Of a stretch of 64,000 bases of DNA, positions 8,595-17,003 are shown one piece after another. Positions within the stretch are counted from its first letter, which is position 1; the number at the start of each line of letters is the position of its first letter. The stretch is taken from NCBI GenBank assembly GCA_017542475.1, contig JAFXXD010000038.1, forward strand, positions 186,001 to 250,000, given 5' to 3'. Both the position numbers and the translations under genes were made by a program. A model generated the notes under the pieces. The model did no database searches and was not told the origin of the DNA. It saw nothing but the letters and a program-made list of their open reading frames with translations. This stretch comes from Ruminococcus sp. (GTDB lineage Bacteria > Bacillota > Clostridia > Oscillospirales > Ruminococcaceae).

Positions 8595-9065
8595 ATGAAA
8601 AAATTCAGTTTGACGGATCTGCTTATTTTTGTCATTTCCGCAGAGCTCGTCGGAGCATTCTCGGCTCTGCTCTCGGGAGGCTACAGCGACTTCTACGCCG
8701 AGCTCGCACGCCCGCCGCTTTCGCCGCCCGCAGCAGTATTTCCCGTCGTGTGGACAATTCTGTATGCACTTATGGGGATATCCGCCTACCTCGTTTGGCG
8801 CGAGGACACGCAGGCTTCACGGCGCGCGATAGGAGTGTACGTGATACAGCTCGCGATAAACTTCTCGTGGAGCATAATATTTTTCCGCTTTGAGGCTCTG
8901 TTCGCAGCAGCTGTTGCAGCGGTGCTGCTCCTCGCGGCGGTCGCGCTAATGGTGTACAGCTTCTTCGGAGTGAACAGAAAGGCGGCGTATCTGCAGCTCC
9001 CCTATCTTGCGTGGAGCCTGTTCGCAGCTTATCTCGCAGGCGGCACGTATTTGCTCAACAGGTAA
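8595..9065 (+). CDS. tspO: TspO/MBR-family membrane protein
   Basis: A 156-residue protein with five hydrophobic helices, the usual size and topology of TspO, the bacterial relative of the mitochondrial benzodiazepine receptor, which binds porphyrins and other hydrophobic ligands. Family signatures include ARPPLSPPAAVFPVVWTILY and the later helix region NFSWSIIFF. AGGAGG precedes the ATG at 8595. Its physiological role in anaerobic bacteria is not established. It is separated by 70 bases from the hydrolase gene and is followed by the micro-ORF transcription unit. Confidence 0.92.
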   Translation: MKKFSLTDLLIFVISAELVGAFSALLSGGYSDFYAELARPPLSPPAAVFPVVWTILYALMGISAYLVWREDTQASRRAIGVYVIQLAINFSWSIIFFRFEALFAAAVAAVLLLAAVALMVYSFFGVNRKAAYLQLPYLAWSLFAAYLAGGTYLLNR

Positions 9066-9087
9066 TTTTTCTTCCATTATTTTTGCA

Positions 9088-9116
9088 TTGAAACCTGCTC
9101 CCGTGCGCGGTATAAT
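9088..9116 (+). promoter_or_regulatory. Strong sigma-A promoter of the micro-ORF transcript
   Basis: TTGAAA (9088-9093), a 17-base spacer and perfect TATAAT (9111-9116). Only the 18-codon ORF lies between it and the terminator at 9218. Confidence 0.82.
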
Positions 9117-9153
9117 GAAAATATCCCAAGAGGGAAATCTCACTCGGAGGTAT

Positions 9154-9210
9154 ATGATTATGTGCAGAAATATCTGGTCGATTCTTTGCAAACTCTTCGG
9201 CTGCTGCTAA
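9154..9210 (+). CDS. 18-residue cysteine-rich micro-ORF
   Basis: A tiny ORF reads MIMCRNIWSILCKLFGCC, and a second ATG at codon 3 would give 16 residues. It has its own near-perfect promoter (9088-9116), a CGGAGG ribosome site three bases before the first ATG and nine before the second, and an 11-bp intrinsic terminator that starts eight bases after the stop. The predicted transcript is only about 125 bases. The peptide is hydrophobic with two basic residues and four Cys, two of them at the C-terminus, and could form an amphipathic helix. I do not recognise a family. It could be a signalling or membrane-active peptide, or the RNA itself could be the product. Confidence 0.5.
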   Translation: MIMCRNIWSILCKLFGCC

Positions 9211-9217
9211 AAAAGGG

Positions 9218-9246
9218 GAGGACAGTTCAGTGGAACTGTCCTCTTT
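9218..9246. terminator. Bidirectional terminator between micro-ORF and ABC operon
   Basis: A perfect 11-bp stem GAGGACAGTTC/GAACTGTCCTC with an AGTG loop. It is followed by a T-rich run on the plus strand and by CCCCTTTTTT on the minus strand, so it ends both the micro-ORF transcript and the ABC permease operon. Confidence 0.88.
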
Positions 9247-9249
9247 CTT

Positions 9250-10431
9250 TTATTTCTGAGGTTCTGCCGCGAGCTTCGGGAGCTTTATCGCTGCGCCCGT
9301 GTACTTCACACGGTTCACAACGAGGGCAATGAGCATAAGCGCTGCTGCGAAGCCGAGCTCTATGAGGAGATACATCGCAAGTCTGCTGCCGTCGAACTTC
9401 TCGCTTCCGCCGAGCATTTCAACTGCCTTGACGTACCAGTACGCGGGCAGGAACTTCGCCGCCGCGAGAACTCCGCTGCCGAGCATCGACTGCGGAACGA
9501 ATACGCCGCAGAGGAAGCTCGAACCGAGACCGACTATCTGCGTCACAAGGTTCACGACCGTATCAGACGGCTCGAACGAGCATATCACCAGTGCGATAGC
9601 CGTGCATATGAGCGTATAAACAAGGCTGTTGAGGACAGCGAGCCAAGCGTTTCCTGTGAACATCCCGCCGTTCTGTATAACCGAGACTACCATCATTATC
9701 AGCCATACGACCGCAATGAATACCACACTTCCCGCGAAGACCTGCATAGTGTAGGAGGAGGACTTCATACACGAGCAGTTCGTGCGGAAGCGGAACTCCT
9801 TTTTGCTGAGCTTGAGCAGTACTGGGCAGAGTGCGCTGATGATGACCGATACAAGGATATATGCGAGATAGCGGAAGTACGAAGCCGAAGACGAGCTGAG
9901 AACCCCTCCGCTCTCATTTCGTGCTATCGTCACCTCAGCCTCCTGCAGGACAGCGTCCGCAGCCTTTGCCTCGGCAGACGCGAGATCAGAACCTCCAGCA
10001 GCATATCCGCGCACGGAGGAAACGTAGCTGTCGAGCAGCTGCGACACCATAACTGTCGCATAGGAATCGTGCATATGATAGGTCGAGAACAATCCCTCTG
10101 TCTCCCCTGCCGCGAGCTTCTCGCCGTAGCCGTCGTTGATTATGAGCACATAGTTGACAGTATCAAAATAGAGAGCCTGCATTATCTTGTCCTTGTCGTC
10201 GGCAAGCTCGACCAGCTCATGCTTTCTGCCGATGAATTCACGGAGCGCACCGCTCTCGGCTGTGCCGTCCTCGTCAAAGAGCGCTATTTTCAGTGAAGCG
10301 TCCTTGAACGTCTTGTCGGCAGCCGCAGACTTCGCCATAGGTATGGATATAGCTATGAAAACGATGACATATATCATTGAAGTGAAGATGTTCTTCTTCA
10401 GTATCTTCATAAAGAGCTTAAAGACTTGCAT
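9250..10431 (-). CDS. ABC-2 type transporter permease (second permease)
   Basis: A 393-residue membrane subunit of an ABC exporter. It has one N-terminal helix (~residues 14-33), a large extracytoplasmic domain (~35-200) and about five C-terminal helices, the usual ABC-2 layout (YhgE/YhaP-like). The start lies within the end of the preceding permease gene (14-base overlap), with AAGGAGG just before the ATG, so translation is probably coupled. Together with the next two genes it should form a heterodimeric permease plus ATPase. Similar sets export peptides, antibiotics or lipids; the substrate here is unknown. Confidence 0.85.
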   Translation of the reverse strand: MQVFKLFMKILKKNIFTSMIYVIVFIAISIPMAKSAAADKTFKDASLKIALFDEDGTAESGALREFIGRKHELVELADDKDKIMQALYFDTVNYVLIINDGYGEKLAAGETEGLFSTYHMHDSYATVMVSQLLDSYVSSVRGYAAGGSDLASAEAKAADAVLQEAEVTIARNESGGVLSSSSASYFRYLAYILVSVIISALCPVLLKLSKKEFRFRTNCSCMKSSSYTMQVFAGSVVFIAVVWLIMMVVSVIQNGGMFTGNAWLAVLNSLVYTLICTAIALVICSFEPSDTVVNLVTQIVGLGSSFLCGVFVPQSMLGSGVLAAAKFLPAYWYVKAVEMLGGSEKFDGSRLAMYLLIELGFAAALMLIALVVNRVKYTGAAIKLPKLAAEPQK

Positions 10432-11554
10432 ATTTTCTCCTCCTTACCAAAAGAAGTCCGAGTACGTAGAAGATGAGCGATATCACAAGCATCGTGACTA
10501 CCTTCGTGATGAACACCCTGTAGCCGCTGTAGAGATTGAGCGCGGATATGCTGTCCGTGACGAGGGCGGCGGGGTTGATGTTGTTGAACCACGGTGCTTT
10601 TTCAGCCATTATAGGCTTCATATTTCCGACCATAAGTCCGCTGAGGAAGCACAGCGCCATTGAAACGCTCATACATATTCCTACCTTCGCCCCCTGCTTC
10701 ATTTTGCCGACAGAGCCGATGAAGAAGCCGAATGAAACTCCGAGTATTCCGCCGCATACCGCCGCGATATACACGAACGGCAGTCTGTCGCCGTAGTCGA
10801 CCTTGAGCACGAACGCAGTAAACGATACACATATTATCATACATATCGACTGCACCACCCACGTACCCGCAAGGCTTGCGAGTATACCTACAGACTTGGG
10901 AGTTGCCGAGCAGTTCTTGCGTGCACCGAGCTCCGAAAGGTTTGCCTGCTGCCCCATCGCGACGTGAAGTCCCGTGACCGAACCGTACATAGCTACCATA
11001 GCGATGAGGTTGTAGAAATACTGGATGTAGAAATCGAGATTGCCTTCGGTAAGCTTTGCCTCATCGGAGGTGTTTATCTCCTCGGAGAGTGCCGCGATGA
11101 CTGCCTGCGTCTTCGACGGGTCGCCTGAAATCGTATCGGTGATGACCTTCTCGCGAGTCATATACTGCTCGATGAAGAGCTTGAGCACCGACTGCTCGAC
11201 ACCGTCGCCCGCAACTGTCAGCGTGATGGTGTCGCCTGTGTAGATAATGCCCTTTATCTCGCCATTTCCAAGCTTTTTCAGAGCCTCGTCCTCACTGAGA
11301 AATTCGGCTTTGAGGAGCGGCTCGTCCCCCTCAGACACGCTCTCGACCACCGAGCGGAATATGTCGTTCTGCTCGGTCTCGACTATCGCCGTCGGGATAG
11401 CACTGACCTTCGTCTGCTTCTCGTAGAGGTCGCCGAACGCTATTTTGAAGAACGTACCGAGTATCATCGGGAAAAGAATCAGCCAGAAGATCAGGTCTCT
11501 CACTCTGAGAGAGCTCTTTATCTCGTATAAAAAGTTGTGCAGGAACATCGTCAA
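10418..11554 (-). CDS. ABC-2 type transporter permease (first permease)
   Basis: A 378-residue permease with one N-terminal helix, an extracytoplasmic domain (~45-170) and five to six C-terminal helices, similar in layout to the following gene product, so the two likely pair in one exporter. The start overlaps the end of the ATPase gene by four bases. The paralogous permease pair next to a NarL-type two-component system fits exporters for antimicrobial peptides or cell-envelope stress compounds, but no feature gives the substrate. Confidence 0.85.
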   Translation of the reverse strand: MTMFLHNFLYEIKSSLRVRDLIFWLILFPMILGTFFKIAFGDLYEKQTKVSAIPTAIVETEQNDIFRSVVESVSEGDEPLLKAEFLSEDEALKKLGNGEIKGIIYTGDTITLTVAGDGVEQSVLKLFIEQYMTREKVITDTISGDPSKTQAVIAALSEEINTSDEAKLTEGNLDFYIQYFYNLIAMVAMYGSVTGLHVAMGQQANLSELGARKNCSATPKSVGILASLAGTWVVQSICMIICVSFTAFVLKVDYGDRLPFVYIAAVCGGILGVSFGFFIGSVGKMKQGAKVGICMSVSMALCFLSGLMVGNMKPIMAEKAPWFNNINPAALVTDSISALNLYSGYRVFITKVVTMLVISLIFYVLGLLLVRRRKYASL

Positions 11555-12501
11555 TCCTCCTTGTCTCTGAGAGCCTTGCCCGTAATTTCAAGGAATACCT
11601 CGTTCAGCGTCGGGAGCTCCGAATAAACGCGTCCGAAGCCGACCTCGTGCTTCTGCAGCACATCGAGTGCGCGGATAAGGTTGTGCTTGCCGCCCGAGCA
11701 GCTGACAACGAGCATCTTTTCGTCGTACTTTACGTCGTATACGTGCGGGAGAGCTCTCATCTCTGCGAGAATGTCCTCACCGAGCCCGAGCACCTCTATC
11801 GAGATAGTCTCGGTGTTCTTTATCATACGCTTGAGCTCGTCCTTCGTGCCCTCGGCGACCTTTCTGCCCTTGTCCATTATCGCGATTCGTGTGCATATCT
11901 GCTCGACCTCCTCCATATAGTGGGAGGTGTAGATTATCGTCACGCCGCTGCGGTTGAGCTCCTGTATGCCCTCAAGTATCTTGTTGCGGCTCTGCGGGTC
12001 AACTGCGACCGTAGGCTCGTCGAGGATTATCAGCTTCGGCTTGTGAGCGATACCGCAGGCGATATTCAGTCGGCGGAGAAGTCCGCCCGAAAGCTTCTTC
12101 GGGTAGAACTTGGTGAAGTCCTCGAGCCCCACGAACTTTATTGCTTCGTCCACGTACTGTGCGCGGAGCTTCTTGTCCGTGATGTAGAGCCCGCAGAAGT
12201 AGTCGATGTTCTCTCTGACGGTGAGCTCCTCGCTGACAACGACGTTCTGCATTATAATGCCGATGTCCTTCTTGATGTCGTAGCTGACGGGAGTCATCTT
12301 CCTGCCGAATATCTCAATATTGCCCTTATCAAACGAAAGAAGCGAGAGCAGGCAGTTTATCGTGGTGGTCTTGCCCGAGCCGTTAGGTCCGAGCAGACCG
12401 AATATCTCGCCCTCTTTTATTTCAAGGCTGAAGTGGTCAAGCGCTACGAGCTCGCCGTATCTCTTGACGAGATTGTCTATTTTTACAACTGTGTTTTCCA
12501 T
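11551..12501 (-). CDS. ABC transporter ATP-binding protein
   Basis: A 316-residue ATPase that powers the ABC-2 exporter encoded just downstream. The Walker A motif GPNGSGKTT is near residue 38, the signature loop LSGGLLRRL near residue 141, and Walker B LIILDEP near residue 160. A C-terminal ~90-residue extension after the nucleotide-binding domain is typical of DrrA/CcmA-like ATPases. It is the first gene of the operon; a dyad and a possible minus-strand -10 (TATAAT, 12544-12549) lie upstream. The four-base overlap with the permease gene indicates translational coupling. Confidence 0.92.
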   Translation of the reverse strand: MENTVVKIDNLVKRYGELVALDHFSLEIKEGEIFGLLGPNGSGKTTTINCLLSLLSFDKGNIEIFGRKMTPVSYDIKKDIGIIMQNVVVSEELTVRENIDYFCGLYITDKKLRAQYVDEAIKFVGLEDFTKFYPKKLSGGLLRRLNIACGIAHKPKLIILDEPTVAVDPQSRNKILEGIQELNRSGVTIIYTSHYMEEVEQICTRIAIMDKGRKVAEGTKDELKRMIKNTETISIEVLGLGEDILAEMRALPHVYDVKYDEKMLVVSCSGGKHNLIRALDVLQKHEVGFGRVYSELPTLNEVFLEITGKALRDKED

Positions 12502-12595
12502 AGTTTTACCTCCGATGTGGTATTTGTGTTTCTCACTGTACCCATTATACCCCTTTCGGCAACGGATTTGAAGTGTCGCCTGTCAGATTTTTCAG

Positions 12596-12609
12596 ATGAC
12601 ATTTGTCAT
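12596..12609. promoter_or_regulatory. Candidate operator dyad between ABC operon and two-component genes
   Basis: ATGACATTTGTCAT is a perfect 6-bp inverted repeat around a two-base centre (TGA-N6-TCA). It lies about 47 bases upstream of a minus-strand TATAAT (12544-12549) for the ABC operon, a usual place for an activator of the NarL/LuxR type. A further half-site-like GTGTCGCCTGTCA sits nearby at about 12574-12585. The response regulator encoded at 13801 is the obvious candidate to bind here; this is inference. Confidence 0.4.
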
Positions 12610-12618
12610 ATTGTCTGA

Positions 12619-12653
12619 GCCGTTAGCCTTTAGCCATTAGCCGTTAGCTAAGG
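12619..12653. repeat. Heptamer array (GCCNTTA)
   Basis: Four consecutive 7-base units, GCCGTTA, GCCTTTA, GCCATTA and GCCGTTA, followed by GCTAAGG. The reverse complement unit TAACGGC is the same repeat seen at 33982-33997 and 41296-41323. Confidence 0.75.
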
Positions 12654-12672
12654 GATAATGGATTAAAACATC

Positions 12673-12701
12673 TTGCCATTTCCCGTAAACTGTGATATAA
12701 T
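12673..12701 (+). promoter_or_regulatory. Promoter for the two-component operon
   Basis: TTGCCA (12673-12678), a 17-base spacer and TATAAT (12696-12701), about 25 bases before the ATG of the histidine kinase gene. Confidence 0.75.
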
Positions 12702-12730
12702 AATACCATTATAAAGAAAGGAGCAGGCAT

Positions 12731-13804
12731 ATGGGTATTATCCTCGACAAGCTAGCGCTGCTGTTTCTGTGCGTTATATGCTTTTCGTTCTATGACAGCT
12801 CTGTCATATCTGTTTCGTGTCTGCTCCTTCTGCTTATCGTTTCCTCGATCGCGGAGGTGCTGAGAGGCTGGCGTTTCAGCTGGGTATTTCCTCTCGCCTA
12901 CGCCTGCGGCTGCATATTCCTCCCCGAGCTCGCCTGCGGAGCTCCGCTGATACTGTACGACTGCCTGCGAATGAAGAAGTGGTGGGCAGCTCTGCCAATG
13001 TGTGCGACTGTGTTCAGACTTGAAAGCTTCAGCGCGATACAGCTCCTTATCATTCTTGCGGGACTGTTCATAGCGGCGGTATTTTACATACGTGTATACA
13101 AGCTTGAAGAGCAGATAGGCTCACTGCGCTCTATGCGCGACGAGGTGACAGAGAAGAACCTCGAGCTCGACGGCCGCAACCGCGAGCTTGCCGACGCACA
13201 GGACAACGAGGTGCGTATCGCGACGCTCCGCGAGCGCAATCGTATCGCCCGCGAGATACACGACAATGTCGGACATATGCTCACACGCTCGCTTTTGCAG
13301 TCGGGAGCCCTCATCGTCATCAACAAGGACGAGAATATGAAGGAGCCGCTTGAGGAGCTGCGCTCCACGCTCGACAGCGCTATGACGAGCATACGCCAGA
13401 GCGTGCACGACCTCCACGACGACTCGCTCGACCTGAAAATGATAATCGAGGACACAGCCTCCGCGGCTGACGACAGGTTCACGGTCAGTCTTGACTACGA
13501 CATCGGCAGTGACGCTCCCGCGAAGGTGAAGCTCTGTATCGCGGGCATAGTCAAGGAAGGCGTGTCCAACGCAATAAAGCACTCGAGCGGCGACAGGCTC
13601 GATATTTCCGTCCGCGAGCACCCCGCCTTCTATCAGCTGCTGATAATGGACAACGGCAGCTCTGACAAAATAAACGAAACAGGTATCGGACTCAAAAATA
13701 TGAAGGACAGAGCCGAAGGCGTCGGTGGATTCATCAGCTTCACCCCCTCGGAGGAGGGCTTCCGCGTATTCGCTTCGATACCGAAAAATAAGGAGAACGT
13801 ATGA
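12731..13804 (+). CDS. NarL-family sensor histidine kinase
   Basis: A 357-residue kinase. Residues ~1-125 contain about four or five hydrophobic segments with very short loops, so the sensor lies within the membrane. A coiled linker (~125-170) leads to a HisKA_3-type dimerisation domain with the phospho-acceptor at His177 in REIHDNVGH. The HATPase region has an N box (EGVSNAIKHS), followed by DNGSS and GIGLKNMKDR. It is translationally coupled to the response regulator gene (ATGA overlap) and divergent from the ABC exporter operon. Kinases without an extracellular sensor next to exporters often respond to cell-envelope-active compounds; that role is inferred here. Confidence 0.9.
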   Translation: MGIILDKLALLFLCVICFSFYDSSVISVSCLLLLLIVSSIAEVLRGWRFSWVFPLAYACGCIFLPELACGAPLILYDCLRMKKWWAALPMCATVFRLESFSAIQLLIILAGLFIAAVFYIRVYKLEEQIGSLRSMRDEVTEKNLELDGRNRELADAQDNEVRIATLRERNRIAREIHDNVGHMLTRSLLQSGALIVINKDENMKEPLEELRSTLDSAMTSIRQSVHDLHDDSLDLKMIIEDTASAADDRFTVSLDYDIGSDAPAKVKLCIAGIVKEGVSNAIKHSSGDRLDISVREHPAFYQLLIMDNGSSDKINETGIGLKNMKDRAEGVGGFISFTPSEEGFRVFASIPKNKENV

Positions 13805-14427
13805 ATATTGCAGTAATAGATGATGACAAGCTCGTAGCTCTCTCGCTGAAAACGATACTGGAAAGCACGAGAAATATAACCGTCGCGGCAATGGGCTCGA
13901 GCGGCGAGGAAGCCATAAGGATACACCGCGAGAGCCGTCCCGATGTTATGCTTATGGACATAAGAATGGAAGGTATGACAGGTCTTGAAGCGGGGACACA
14001 GATACTCGCGGAGGAGCCGTCCGCACGCATACTCTACCTCACCACCTTCGCGGACGACGAATACATAATCAAGGCGCTGAATATGGGTGCAAAGGGCTAT
14101 ATACTGAAGCAGGACTTCGACGGCATAGCTCCCGCACTCGAAGCCGTGATGAACGGTCAGACCGTCTTCGGCGAGCGCATAATCACGAAGCTCCCCGAGC
14201 TTATGAAGCCAAAGAGTGACTACGACTTCGCCGCTCACGGCATAAACGACAAGGAGCGCGAAATAATGGAGCTCGTTGCCGAGGGGCTGAGCAACAAGGA
14301 GATAGCCGCAAAGCTCTTCCTCGGAGACGGCACAGTACGCAACTACATCAGCACACTGCTTGAGAAGCTCTGTCTCCGCGACAGGACGCAGCTTGCGGTA
14401 TACTATTACACAGAGGTAAAAAAATAA
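13801..14427 (+). CDS. NarL/FixJ-family response regulator
   Basis: A 208-residue response regulator. The receiver domain (1-120) has acidic residues DDD near residue 7, phospho-acceptor Asp53 in LMDIRM, and a Lys in GYILKQ. The C-terminal LuxR-type helix-turn-helix (~145-205) reads ELVAEGLSNKEIAAKLFLG with the recognition helix after it. It should be phosphorylated by the kinase encoded just upstream and probably controls the divergent ABC exporter; a candidate TGA-N6-TCA dyad lies at 12596. A strong terminator follows. Confidence 0.92.
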   Translation: MNIAVIDDDKLVALSLKTILESTRNITVAAMGSSGEEAIRIHRESRPDVMLMDIRMEGMTGLEAGTQILAEEPSARILYLTTFADDEYIIKALNMGAKGYILKQDFDGIAPALEAVMNGQTVFGERIITKLPELMKPKSDYDFAAHGINDKEREIMELVAEGLSNKEIAAKLFLGDGTVRNYISTLLEKLCLRDRTQLAVYYYTEVKK

Positions 14428-14460
14428 TTTGCCGAGGGCACACCTTAATCATTCACTAAA

Positions 14461-14498
14461 AAAGCCGTAAAGAAGCACAAGCTTCTTTACGGCTTTTT
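14461..14498. terminator. Bidirectional intrinsic terminator
   Basis: A 16-bp stem, AAAGCCGTAAAGAAGC/GCTTCTTTACGGCTTT, with a four-base loop is flanked by A and T runs, so it serves both the response regulator gene and the convergent membrane-protein gene. Confidence 0.9.
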
Positions 14499-14505
14499 GT
14501 TCTGT

Positions 14506-16890
14506 TTACCATTTCCACTCGGAGAATGTCTTGGAAGCAGCTGACTTCATAGTCAGGCCCTTCTTCTTGCAGTATTCGTTCACGGCGGCTACTGCTATGA
14601 GGATAATGCCTACGATGAAGAGGTATATCCACCAGCCCATAGTCGCGAAGTATTTTCTCGTCGAGTAGATGGTGATGATAACGAGTGCAATCGACGATAC
14701 CGCGAACCAAGTCTTGTTCTTGGTGTAGAACGCGATGAGGAGTATCGCAGCTGTTGTACCGAGCACGAATATCGTATTTGCAACGTTGTGGAATACCATT
14801 GCGTCGATGATAAGTCCGATGAAAGCGATAACGAAGAGTACCTCGGAGGTTATCCTTGACGCAAGCTTGTGATTCTTCCAGATGAATCTGTAAGCCAGAC
14901 CGAGAAGAGCGATTATCGCGAGGGTTATCTTGCTGTTGATGATAGAGGAATCAGACATCAGGAACGGTCTTGTTATGCAGGCGAGCGCCGCGATGAAAGC
15001 CGAGCACGAGAGCATTACAGCCGCTGCGTCCTTGTTTGTCTTCTTCTTGATGAAGCAGGCAAGGAACACCGCCAGAGCCATAAGTCTGAGGAATATCGAC
15101 AGGCGATTGAATGTCGGGAAGCCCACTACGCACATCCACGAGCTGAGCAGCAGAACATCGGTATGCGTTCTGTTATTCTTCTTTGTAACGAGCGACTCGG
15201 GGAAGAGGAAGCGCGATATCACGAGCAGTATCACGAAAAGTCCGAACAGCGAGAACATCGGGACGTCCTTGTTGTCGAAGAAGTGGTCAAGAATGCGGTA
15301 GGTAAGGAGAATGAGGCTGATGACAGCTCCCGCCGCCGTGATATTGCAGCTCATAAAGTGCGAAACGATGAAGTGTATCACGCATACAGCAATAGTGACT
15401 GCAAAGAGCTCGCTGTAGCCCGTGCAGCAGAGGAGCACTGCTCCCGCCGCGACCATATTCGAGTAGAGCACAGTTTCCGTTTTGAGCGGATGGTGTGCGT
15501 GAAGGTTGAACGCTATCTTCGGGAGGCTCATAAGAATGACCGTGACCGCCATATAGACGATAACAAGTCCGCCGAAGGTGAGAGTGAGCATCTCGTTGTA
15601 GCGCTCCCTGCCGCTGAGCTCAAACAGCCTGTTGTTGAGGTAGAGAGCCGTGAAGAACGGGAGAATAGGAGCGCAAATCCCTGCGGTAATCTGTATGCCG
15701 AGCTCCTTGTGGAGAGTGTAGCACAGGATAATGAAGGAAACTGCTGTCGGTACTACGAGGTTCATTCCCCAGTACCTGTCGTTGTCCGCGAGTAGAGCGA
15801 CCATCGCACCGAGCACGGCAAAGCCGAAGGCTATTATCTTTGAAGCCGCAAAGCTCTTGGGAGCGAACATATTTATCACGTATATCGCGAGCGCTATGAA
15901 CGCGAAGAATACCATTACGAAGTCTGTACCGTACTCTTTCTTGAGACCGAATACAGCCACAAAAGCTGTGTATACGGCTACGACGTTGAGAACAACGAAG
16001 AGCCACGCCTGCTTCTTGACGATTCCGTAGAGGAAGCACTGTACTATAATAACGCCGAGGATGAAGAAGGTGAACGGAGTTGCGCTGAATGTTGTCCAGA
16101 GCACGTATCCGAACGCCAGTACCGCAAAGAGAACAGCTGTGATATCACCGATAATTACAACGGGCAGCTCGAACCTTGTGCCCTTCTGCGGCTTGAGGAT
16201 ATGTACAGCCGCCGTGATGACGAACTGCGTCATAATGATAACGGGAGCGAACTGCTCGTAGCTGTCGGTAATCTGCACCGCGAGGAAGAGCAGGCATACT
16301 GAAACGAATGTCAGACCTATATAGGTGAACGCTATCTTCTTATAGAGCGGATAAGCCAGCAGAGCCGCTGCCGCTACAATGAATGCGCCCGTCGCGCACA
16401 GGAGCGCGGCTCCGTCGCCGCGGAAGCTGAACCACTCTCCGAAGAGCCTGTAGCCGCCTGCCGTCAGCAGCGAAACTACTGACATCAGCGCCCCGATAAT
16501 ATAGAACGCGCCCGAGGTGAGGTCGAGCTTGGGGAGGAATTTCAGTATCGCGCTTATGATAAGCGAGACTACTGCCGCTCCGAGGAGAATGAACACCTTT
16601 GCGACATCCGATAGCTTTACCCAGTTCGCCGCGACGAAGGTGACGGCTGAGAGCATTATGAAGGACGTACCTATGATAAGGAGCACCGTGGAGGTGTTGA
16701 ACTTGCCCTTCAGCGAGAAGGTCTTCGCCTGAACAGGTCTGCCCTGAGCGTCGTACTGCACGGGCACGTTCCCCTTCTTCTTATTGGTATCGGTCACAAC
16801 GAGGAATATGATAACTCCGATTATGACCAGCGGAACAGCCATCTTGAAAAACAGTGAGATGAGTGCGAATGTTAAATCGGTTCCTGCCAT
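14506..16890 (-). CDS. Large polytopic membrane protein, DUF2157-like
   Basis: A 794-residue protein made almost entirely of hydrophobic helices (roughly two dozen). One helix lies at the N-terminus, followed by a short polar linker (~30-55), then a region resembling DUF2157 (LLIIGTSFIMLSAVTFVAANW, where a helix ends in an AANW motif). I start at the ATG at 16890, with AAAGGA 8 bases upstream; the in-frame starts at 16899 and 16935 overlap or precede that site. A promoter (17004-17032) with an inverted repeat in its spacer lies upstream. Function is unknown. Length and helix number exceed typical DUF2157 proteins, so it may be an expanded relative. The family call is tentative. Confidence 0.7.
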   Translation of the reverse strand: MAGTDLTFALISLFFKMAVPLVIIGVIIFLVVTDTNKKKGNVPVQYDAQGRPVQAKTFSLKGKFNTSTVLLIIGTSFIMLSAVTFVAANWVKLSDVAKVFILLGAAVVSLIISAILKFLPKLDLTSGAFYIIGALMSVVSLLTAGGYRLFGEWFSFRGDGAALLCATGAFIVAAAALLAYPLYKKIAFTYIGLTFVSVCLLFLAVQITDSYEQFAPVIIMTQFVITAAVHILKPQKGTRFELPVVIIGDITAVLFAVLAFGYVLWTTFSATPFTFFILGVIIVQCFLYGIVKKQAWLFVVLNVVAVYTAFVAVFGLKKEYGTDFVMVFFAFIALAIYVINMFAPKSFAASKIIAFGFAVLGAMVALLADNDRYWGMNLVVPTAVSFIILCYTLHKELGIQITAGICAPILPFFTALYLNNRLFELSGRERYNEMLTLTFGGLVIVYMAVTVILMSLPKIAFNLHAHHPLKTETVLYSNMVAAGAVLLCCTGYSELFAVTIAVCVIHFIVSHFMSCNITAAGAVISLILLTYRILDHFFDNKDVPMFSLFGLFVILLVISRFLFPESLVTKKNNRTHTDVLLLSSWMCVVGFPTFNRLSIFLRLMALAVFLACFIKKKTNKDAAAVMLSCSAFIAALACITRPFLMSDSSIINSKITLAIIALLGLAYRFIWKNHKLASRITSEVLFVIAFIGLIIDAMVFHNVANTIFVLGTTAAILLIAFYTKNKTWFAVSSIALVIITIYSTRKYFATMGWWIYLFIVGIILIAVAAVNEYCKKKGLTMKSAASKTFSEWKW

Positions 16891-17003
16891 AACAACCATC
16901 CTTTCTGTGTGGTCTCTATGCTCATATGATATCACAGCTTTTGGAAAAGCGTAAGGTGTCAGCGGTCACTTTCTCGGTGACAAATGTAACAACCCATACT
17001 GCA

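Noticed and set aside
9007-9210. Longer 67-codon form of the micro-ORF
   Set aside because: It would begin inside tspO and cross the promoter; the ribosome site supports only the short form.
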